Shown here: one piece after another, positions 1 through 7,592 of the stretch | How the letters are laid out: each line of letters opens with the position of its first letter | How positions within the stretch are numbered: the first letter of the stretch is position 1 | Origin: an uncultured Lactobacillus sp. | GTDB lineage: Bacteria; Bacillota; Bacilli; Lactobacillales; Lactobacillaceae | Assembly (NCBI GenBank): GCA_946482465.1 | Contig: CAMLRL010000005.1 | Location: 25,006-89,005 of the forward strand | DNA length: 64,000 nucleotides | Reading direction: 5' to 3' | Notes under the pieces: model-generated | Told to the model about the DNA's origin: nothing | The model's input: only the letters and a program-made list of their open reading frames with translations | Databases searched by the model: none | Translations under genes and position numbers: made by a program

Positions 1-329
<329 letters not shown>

Positions 330-338
330 TTTGTTAAT

Positions 339-368
339 AAAAAAGCCTGCAATATTGCAGGCTTTTTT
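339..368 (+). terminator. Rho-independent terminator of eno
   Basis: AAAAAGCCTGCAATATTGCAGGCTTTTTT perfect hairpin plus T-run right after the eno stop. Confidence 0.9.
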
Positions 369-405
369 AGTGTCAAAATTTTTAAAAATGTGTTTTTAGC
401 ATAAA

Positions 406-433
406 TTCAAGATTTAAACATCTATGCTATAAT
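406..433 (+). promoter_or_regulatory. Putative promoter for the anti-repeat/CRISPR transcript
   Basis: Extended -10 TGCTATAAT (425-433) with a weak -35 TTCAAG (406-411), 16-nt spacer. Confidence 0.5.
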
Positions 434-439
434 TTGAGT

Positions 440-578
440 AAACATTTAATTTCTAGAACTGCATTATCAGGACTAGATTAGCTACCTTTTTCCTGATATT
501 GCTGCAAAAACTGGTCGTGTTTCTAATATTATTTGGTTTAATTCAACCATATTATTAAAATTTGATGATAAAACATCG
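440..578 (+). ncRNA. Candidate tracrRNA-like RNA (5' hairpin 461-502, anti-repeat 519-561, nexus-like hairpin 562-579) upstream of the CRISPR array
   Basis: 519-561 GTTTCTAATATTATTTGGTTTAATTCAACCATATTATTAAAAT pairs with about 33/36 nt of the CRISPR repeat, including a terminal GUUUUA:UAAAAU lower stem followed by a bulge. Confidence 0.6.
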
Positions 579-1320
579 GTTTTAGATGGCTGTTAAATCG
601 ATGATGATTAGAACAAGTCCGTTGGATCAATGCCTTGTGCATGAGTTTTAGATGGCTGTTAAATCGATGATGATTAGAACTCATCTTGTGGTAATGTCGC
701 TGAAACAGTAGTTTTAGATGGCTGTTAAATCGATGATGATTAGAACGCAATAGCTTGACCAGGTGTATAACTAGCAGTTTTAGATGGCTGTTAAATCGAT
801 GATGATTAGAACGCAATAGCTTGACCAGGTGTATAACTAGCAGTTTTAGATGGCTGTTAAATCGATGATGATTAGAACTGATAATAATATCATTATCATA
901 TAAATCTGGTTTTAGATGGCTGTTAAATCGATGATGATTAGAACACCAATAATACCTAACGCACTTGATGATGAGTTTTAGATGGTTGTTAAATCGATGA
1001 TGATTAGAACAAGCAATTATTATCATACGAAATAACTGACGTTTTAGATGGTTGTTAAATCGATGATGATTAGAACGACGCTCACGACGTATGGAAAAAG
1101 GCAATTGTTTTAGATGGTTGTTAAATCGATGATGATTAGAACGATATCGTGTTGAGAATTGGTACTTAACTGGTTTTAGATGGTTGTTAAATCGATGATG
1201 ATTAGAACTGGTGAGTGAACCAACAGGCTTGAACAATCGTTTTAGATGGTTGTTAAATCGATGATGATTAGAACACGGCGGCTTCCGTGACAACGATGCT
1301 TACAGTTTTAGATAGTTGTT
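579..1320 (+). CRISPR. CRISPR array, type II-A-like repeat GTTTTAGATGG[C/T]TGTTAAATCGATGATGATTAGAAC; 11 intact repeats plus one degenerate terminal repeat, 11 spacers of 30 bp
   Basis: Repeats at 579, 645, 711, 777, 843, 909, 975, 1041, 1107, 1173, 1239 (exact 66-bp period); degenerate repeat at 1305. GTTTTAGA start is typical of Cas9 systems. No cas genes in window. Confidence 0.97.
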
Positions 1321-1356
1321 ATGCAAAAGCAAAAAGTTATATTAAAGTCACAATAA

Positions 1357-1386
1357 AAGGCTTGCTTTTAAAGCAAGTCTTTTTGT
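1357..1386 (+). terminator. Terminator downstream of the CRISPR array
   Basis: GGCTTGCTTTTAAAGCAAGTCTTTTTG hairpin plus T-run. Confidence 0.7.
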
Positions 1387-1542
1387 TTCGCCTATTTAAC
1401 AAGCCAATTAGAAAATACAATTAATACTAGTCTTTTACAATTTATTTTACGATATCGGTTCCCTAAATTCTTCATGCTAGATAACCAATAATTTTTAAAA
1501 TATGATACAGACAATGTGGCAAGATCTGCAAATTGAATAAAA

Positions 1543-1875
1543 CTAATTTTTATTTACTTTCTTATTGAATTCTCTCTTTGAAACATACTGGATTTTCTTA
1601 ACATACTGACCTCTATGATCAATTTTGATATATTGTTTAGAAGGGTCGTAACCACCTACTCTTCTGATCCTATATGGAAGTTTCTTACCAGTCTTGGCAT
1701 CATAAGCTTGAACGTTAAAATACTTTTGCGTATTCTTTTCTACTTGAGCATAACTTTTAGTTTCGGGAATTGTAAGATTGAAACGATCGAAAATTTCATT
1801 ATGAATAAAAAAGGGAAAACAAAAGAAAACTGCAATTGCTAACACAAAGACAAAAAATATTTTTCTAAAATTCAT
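1543..1875 (-). CDS. Small secreted/membrane-anchored protein, YxeA-like (DUF1093)
   Basis: N-terminal hydrophobic segment, then YAQVEKNTQKYFNVQAYDAKTGKKLPYRIRR..YIKIDHRGQYVKKIQYVSKREFNKK, YxeA-like pattern. Confidence 0.6.
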   Translation of the reverse strand: MNFRKIFFVFVLAIAVFFCFPFFIHNEIFDRFNLTIPETKSYAQVEKNTQKYFNVQAYDAKTGKKLPYRIRRVGGYDPSKQYIKIDHRGQYVKKIQYVSKREFNKKVNKN

Positions 1876-2092
1876 GATTACTCCTTATCCAATTTGGTTT
1901 TATAGATTTAGCAGATTAGCTAAAATAACTGCTTAATTTAAATTCTAAGTGTATTAATACACTAGTATACCTTTATTATACACTTTTCATAATTTTTTAC
2001 GAGTATAGCAACAATATCTATTTTATTTGCTAGCAAAAGTCAATTATTTATGCTACTTTAAGTGCAGTATTTAAAACTAAGGAAGTAGTAAT

Positions 2093-4366
2093 ATGTCTGA
2101 AAAATTTAAGGGTTTAAGCCAAGCCGAAGCAGATAAACTTCTTCAAAAAAATGGTTTAAATGAAGTTCCTGAACCTCAATTTAACTTTTTCAAAGAATTT
2201 TTATCTAAGTTATGGAATTTATCGGCCTGGATTTTAGAAGCTGCCCTCCTTTTGGAATGCATCTTAGGTAAGTGGATTCAATCATTGTTTGTGCTTTTAA
2301 TGTTGCTTTTTGCCGCATGGAACGGTGCTTCTAAGAAAAAGCAGTCACGCAAAGTATTAAACAATATTTCTCATAAGCTGACACCTTCTATTTCTGTCCA
2401 AAGAGACGGCAAGTGGCAAAATATTGATTCCAAATATTTAGTCCCAGGTGATTTAATCAGCATGCAGGCTGGTGATGTCCTAGCAGCAGATGTGAAATTA
2501 CTTGAAGGTCAGATCTCTACTGACGAAAGTTCGATTACTGGCGAGGCCAAGACAGTTCGTAAAAATCCGCAGGATACAGCTTATGCAGGTACAACTGTGA
2601 CTGAAGGAAACGGACTTGCTCAAGTCACAGCTACAGGAGCAAATTCGCGTTCTGGTAAAACAATTAACCTGATTAATAACTCAGCTGCTCCGGGACACCT
2701 ACAACAATTATTAACCAAAATCATTTATTACTTATGTATTTTAGATGGTATTTTGACACTAGTAATCGTTGTGGCATCCTTTTTCAAAGGTGGCGACCTC
2801 AACAATTTAATTAATATGTTGCCATTTTTAGCTATGATGTTCATAGCTTCCATCCCTGTTGCTATGCCCTCAACTTTTGCACTCTCAAATTCCTTTGAGG
2901 CAACCCGTCTAAGTAAAGAAGGCGTGTTGACATCAGATCTGACCGGTATTCAGGACGCAGCTAATCTTAATCTGATTTTGCTAGATAAAACCGGAACAAT
3001 CACACAAAATAAAACAGCTGTTGGTCAATGGACAAATTTTAGTTCATTAGATAATAACCAAGCCCTAGAATTGGCGGCTGCTGCCACAGATCAGAGAAAT
3101 AAAAAAATTATTGATACGGCGATTGATGACTATGTAACTGGTTTAGGACTTGAAGTGAAGACAGGTACTGACTTTACGCCATTTACTTCTAGCACCGGTT
3201 ATTCAATGGCCAATTATAACGGGCACAATATCAAGCTGGGGTCTTTTAAGCAGCTCTCGCTCATTGATCAGAATGCTAATGAAAAAGCTAAAGATGTTGA
3301 TTTTAGTGCGGGACGCTCAGTTGCTGTACTGATTGACGATAAATTAGCCGGGGTCTTTATTTTGCAGGATATGGTGCGTCCTGATTCTAAAAAATCTCTT
3401 GGTGAGCTTAAAAAGCGTGGCGTCAAACCAATTATGCTCACAGGTGACAACCAAAAGACTGCTGAAGCTGTAGCTAAGCAAGTCGATTTACAAGGCGATG
3501 TCATATCAATTCATGATTTTAATGATGAAACTGATACCAGTAAATTAGCGGGTATTGCGGATGTTTTACCAGAAGATAAGTTAAAGATGGTTAAGTTTTT
3601 CCAGAAAAAAGGCTATATCGTCGGCATGACCGGTGACGGTGTTAACGACTCCCCCGCTTTGAAACAAGCTGAAGTCGGAATTGCTGTTTCCAACGCGGCT
3701 GATGTTGCCAAACGGTCAGGAAAGATGGTTCTTCTAAATGATGGTTTATCTTCAATTGTTAAAATTCTTGACGCTGGTCACAGGGTCTATCAAAGAATGA
3801 CAACCTGGTCGTTAACTAAATTGGCGAGAACTGCGCAATTAACTATGCTTTTGACCTTCGGTTATCTTTTCTTTGACTATATCCCAATGGCGTTAAATGC
3901 AATGGTTATTTATACAATTATGAATAATATGGTCACAATGATGATTGGTACGGATAGGACTCACATTACCTATAAGCCTGAAAATTGGAATATGGCCCGC
4001 TTAGCCAAAATTGCTTTTTCACTTGCTTTCGGATGGACGGCTATCGGCATCTTTGCTATTGCATATCTTAATACTCACGGTTATAGTCACGGTACAGTGT
4101 CAACCATGGTCTACGTCTACCTTGTCTTAAGTGCTATGTTTATTATCTTAATCACCAGAACTAAGCGCTACTTTTGGCAGGATTACCCGTCAAAGGCTGT
4201 TGGTCTAACTCAGTTAGGTGATGTAATTTTAACAGTAATATTAGCTTTATTTGGCATAGCAATGACTAAAATTACATGGACGAATCTATTACTAACGTTC
4301 GCTGCTGCTTTGATTGCCGCTATCATTATTGACCTCTTTTATCAGCCGATAATGAAAAATCGCTAG
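2093..4366 (+). CDS. P-type ATPase, plasma-membrane proton-efflux-like
   Basis: DKTGTITQNK phosphorylation motif, TGES-like STDESSITGEAK, MTGDGVNDSPALKQAEVGIAVSNAADVAK. Confidence 0.92.
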   Translation: MSEKFKGLSQAEADKLLQKNGLNEVPEPQFNFFKEFLSKLWNLSAWILEAALLLECILGKWIQSLFVLLMLLFAAWNGASKKKQSRKVLNNISHKLTPSISVQRDGKWQNIDSKYLVPGDLISMQAGDVLAADVKLLEGQISTDESSITGEAKTVRKNPQDTAYAGTTVTEGNGLAQVTATGANSRSGKTINLINNSAAPGHLQQLLTKIIYYLCILDGILTLVIVVASFFKGGDLNNLINMLPFLAMMFIASIPVAMPSTFALSNSFEATRLSKEGVLTSDLTGIQDAANLNLILLDKTGTITQNKTAVGQWTNFSSLDNNQALELAAAATDQRNKKIIDTAIDDYVTGLGLEVKTGTDFTPFTSSTGYSMANYNGHNIKLGSFKQLSLIDQNANEKAKDVDFSAGRSVAVLIDDKLAGVFILQDMVRPDSKKSLGELKKRGVKPIMLTGDNQKTAEAVAKQVDLQGDVISIHDFNDETDTSKLAGIADVLPEDKLKMVKFFQKKGYIVGMTGDGVNDSPALKQAEVGIAVSNAADVAKRSGKMVLLNDGLSSIVKILDAGHRVYQRMTTWSLTKLARTAQLTMLLTFGYLFFDYIPMALNAMVIYTIMNNMVTMMIGTDRTHITYKPENWNMARLAKIAFSLAFGWTAIGIFAIAYLNTHGYSHGTVSTMVYVYLVLSAMFIILITRTKRYFWQDYPSKAVGLTQLGDVILTVILALFGIAMTKITWTNLLLTFAAALIAAIIIDLFYQPIMKNR

Positions 4367-4389
4367 TTTATTAGTTTAATAACGCAAAA

Positions 4390-4430
4390 GAAAAACCTGA
4401 TCTTGGACTTTTTCCAAAATCAGGTTTTTT
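4390..4430 (+). terminator. Terminator of P-type ATPase gene
   Basis: AAAAACCTGAT...ATCAGGTTTTTT inverted repeat. Confidence 0.8.
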
Positions 4431-4801
4431 AAGGTATACCGATGAGTTCCTGAATTTTCCATCACATCGGTAAAAAGGTTTTGTATATGCTATTTGGTAT
4501 AATAATTTAGAATAGGAAAAAATAGTTAAATTAATCAGGAAAATTAATTTTGGTAAGATGCGAGTCAACAGCAAAAATAAATTTTACTTTACCAATGACC
4601 CTCATATCCCCCCTTTCGCTGGTTGTACGTTTATAACAAATGCTGCATAAACATGTAGCAAGGGCTACATTATTTATGCTTTAAATTACATTCGTTATGT
4701 TTATCTTAATACATAAAATAACTAATGTAAACTATTTAGTTTTATTTTTTTACTATGAAATCAGTAAAACTTACTGATTTTAAATGTGTTAAATAACGAA
4801 A

Positions 4802-5320
4802 TTATTTCTTTAATTCGTACACGTATGAAGTTTCGTCTGGACGATAAACTCCGTGTAACAGACCCACTTTAGTAAATCCCATTTTTGCAATCAGATGTTG
4901 CATTGCTTGGTTATCTTCATGAGTATCAATTCTAATCGAATCTATATCAGCACGATTGTCTTTAATATCATTAATAACAGCCCGCAATAACTTAGTAGCG
5001 TAGCCTTTACCAGAATGCTGTGAGTGAATTGCCACACGATGAATAACTACATATTTATCAGTGTCGCATAGCCATTCACCATCTAAATGATCATAAATAT
5101 GATCCGGTCCGTCAACAATTGCAATTGCTCCAACCGTTTCTTGATCTTCAGATACGGCTAAAAACGCCCATCCATTTTCGATATCTTCTTTAATTTGTCC
5201 TTTTGACGGATATTCACCTTGCCACTGGTTAACACCGTGCTCAGCTAATTGATTAGCACCGTCTTTCAAAATAGCGATAATTTGGTCAAAATCGGCCATA
5301 GTTGCTTTTCTTAATTGCAA
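4802..5320 (-). CDS. GNAT family N-acetyltransferase
   Basis: LRKATMADFDQIIAILKDGANQ..VHRVAIHSQHSGKGYATKLLRAVI..IRIDTHEDNQAMQHLIAKMGFTKVG. Confidence 0.9.
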   Translation of the reverse strand: MQLRKATMADFDQIIAILKDGANQLAEHGVNQWQGEYPSKGQIKEDIENGWAFLAVSEDQETVGAIAIVDGPDHIYDHLDGEWLCDTDKYVVIHRVAIHSQHSGKGYATKLLRAVINDIKDNRADIDSIRIDTHEDNQAMQHLIAKMGFTKVGLLHGVYRPDETSYVYELKK

Positions 5321-5551
5321 ATTACTCTATTCTCCTTTTTTTGAAATACTGTACCATTATATATACTTGACCCCCAGCTTGTAAAAAATTTGCACTTCAA
5401 AAAAGAAAAAATTTTCATTTTTCAGTAAACGCTATCAAAAGAGTGTATAGACAGATTAACCTTATTTCAACTAATTTTTACTCAATAAAAAAAGCCTTGC
5501 TCTCACAAGACTTTTAACTCAAAAAACTAAAAATAGATCTTCGTTAGGCTT

Positions 5552-6493
5552 TTAAAAATCACTAAACAATTGATCAATTTCTTGATATTCTCTTGGTGAC
5601 AATTTAACTGACATGGTTTTCGCATTGCTTCTGACCTGATCAGCGTTGCGCGCACCCGGAATCACGACACTAATTGCTGGATTGGCCATATACCATGCCA
5701 AAACAGTCTGGGTAACCGTTGCCTCGTGCTTAGTTGCTATCTCACGGATACCCGCAATACCCTTGATTGCTCTGTCATACCGGTCTTCGTTAAAATCGCC
5801 CAGCAGTTGCCCACCGTCAGTGCTGTTAAACTTGTTCCAGTCATCAGCGCCGTATTTACCAGTTAACAGACCTGAAGCTAACGGGAAAAATGGCACAAAT
5901 GAAATATTTTGCTCATGTAAATATTCCAATTCTTCCTTAACAGGAGCGCGACGCACCAAACTATAATGATCCTCAACGATATCAACTTTCCCATTTTTAT
6001 TTGCTTCTTTAATTTGACTCAAAGAAAAGTTAGAAACACCAATAGCCCGAATTTTACCAGCTTTGCGAATTTCATCTAAAGTTTCAATTGCTTCATCTTT
6101 TGGTGTATTCTCATCTGGGTAGTGCAAGTAAAAAATATCAATATAGTCTGTCTTCAACCGTAAAAGTGCCTCATCAACGGCTTTTTTAATGAAAGCAGCA
6201 CTATTATTAGGTGCCATATTTTGTGACTTATCTTGGGCAGCCTTGGTAGCAATAATTACTTTTGAGCGATCATAATTTTGCAAGACATCCCCAATGATCT
6301 CTTCGGATCTGCCGAGCCCATAGACATAAGCGGTATCAAAAAAGTTGATGCCCTGCTTAAGAGCCTCGCGCAGTAAATCATATCCGTCTTCTTCATTTAA
6401 ATTTTTAAATAAGTTATGTCCCCCAACTTTATTTGTTCCTAAACCCAACTTAGTTGTGTAAACATCACTTTTGCCAATTCTGATTTTATCCAT
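5552..6493 (-). CDS. Aldo/keto reductase
   Basis: LGLGTNKVGGHN..GINFFDTAYVYGLGRSEEIIG..DYIDIFYLHYPDENTP..IRAIGVSNFS. Confidence 0.93.
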   Translation of the reverse strand: MDKIRIGKSDVYTTKLGLGTNKVGGHNLFKNLNEEDGYDLLREALKQGINFFDTAYVYGLGRSEEIIGDVLQNYDRSKVIIATKAAQDKSQNMAPNNSAAFIKKAVDEALLRLKTDYIDIFYLHYPDENTPKDEAIETLDEIRKAGKIRAIGVSNFSLSQIKEANKNGKVDIVEDHYSLVRRAPVKEELEYLHEQNISFVPFFPLASGLLTGKYGADDWNKFNSTDGGQLLGDFNEDRYDRAIKGIAGIREIATKHEATVTQTVLAWYMANPAISVVIPGARNADQVRSNAKTMSVKLSPREYQEIDQLFSDF

Positions 6494-6908
6494 ATCTATT
6501 CACTCCCAAAAAGCTATCATAGCTAACAGCTTATAAACTAGCGTTGTTTTTCTAAACTAATAATGCACTATAGGGCAAGGTAACAAACTTATTAGTAATA
6601 CTTTTTCAGTAAATAAATTATTTAGGTTAAGCCAATTTATATTTTCACTTAGCCACTACCTATCAACTAAAAAGTATGGTAACCTTTTTCAACAGAAATT
6701 ACTAAATTTAGCAAGCGCTTACAACAATGACAAAATTATACTTTAAGTAAATCTTATATCCTCCTCTTAAAAAAACGCTTTTATTACTACCGTAGTTGTA
6801 TTCTAACGATTATTAAAGCCAACAGTCAAGTAAGTATTCTTTTCTTATTAAAAATAGCGATTTTGTTAGTTGAACTGAGGCTAATAAAAAATTGTCAATT
6901 TAGCTACC

Positions 6909-6947
6909 AAAAAAGTTCCCCAGAGATTGACCCTCAGGGAACTTTTT
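6909..6947 (-). terminator. Terminator of apt
   Basis: AAAAAGTTCCC...GGGAACTTTTT inverted repeat. Confidence 0.75.
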
Positions 6948-6964
6948 AATTGCATGTTATTCAC

Positions 6965-7492
6965 TTAAGCACCGTGGTACTTAACTAATGAGTAAACATC
7001 AAGTCCCGGTAATTTTTCTTTTCCTTTTAGATCAGGTAATTCAATATAAAAAGCAGACCCAACTAATTCTCCACCTAAATTTTCAATTAGTTGCTTACAT
7101 GCTCTCAGAGTTCCTGCTGTAGCAAGTAAATCATCACAAACTACCACACGCTGACCTGGTTTGATTGCATCTTTATGTATTTCCAAACTATTAGAACCAT
7201 ATTCCAAATCATAAGAAGCACGTTCCACTTCTCTAGGTAACTTATGTGGTTTCCTAGCAGGTACAAACCCAATACCCAATTCGGTAGCTACGGGACAGCC
7301 AACTATAAAACCACGAGCCTCGGGACCTACAATGACATCAGCATTTTTGCTTTTAACATATTCTGCTAATTCATGAGTAGCTGCTTGAAACAATTTGCCA
7401 TCCTGTAAAATAGGAGTGATGTCACGAAAAATGATCCCCTTATTAGGGAAATCCTTAACACTTGCAATATGTTTCTCAAAATCGTTTGCCAT
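6965..7492 (-). CDS. apt: Adenine phosphoribosyltransferase
   Basis: [48 protein letters not shown]. Confidence 0.97.
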   Translation of the reverse strand: MANDFEKHIASVKDFPNKGIIFRDITPILQDGKLFQAATHELAEYVKSKNADVIVGPEARGFIVGCPVATELGIGFVPARKPHKLPREVERASYDLEYGSNSLEIHKDAIKPGQRVVVCDDLLATAGTLRACKQLIENLGGELVGSAFYIELPDLKGKEKLPGLDVYSLVKYHGA

Positions 7493-7592
7493 AAGAAGAA
7501 AAAACCTCCAAAACTTAACTTTCTTGCTAAAGCTTATCCGACCTTAATATTCTAACAGATTTCAAGATTAAAAGCACTAATAATGTGAAAAA

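Noticed and set aside
461-502. Inverted repeat before the anti-repeat as a simple terminator
   Set aside because: No T-run follows the 3' arm on either strand, so it was treated as part of a structured RNA.
538-1293. 251-aa minus-strand ORF with SNHHRFNNHLK repeats
   Set aside because: It is the CRISPR array read in one frame. The 66-bp unit is divisible by 3, giving an artificial repeat protein.
4371-4574. 67-aa minus-strand ORF overlapping the ATPase terminator
   Set aside because: No RBS or recognizable homology, and it spans terminator hairpins. A 24-aa ORF in another frame near 4604 is also too weak to call.
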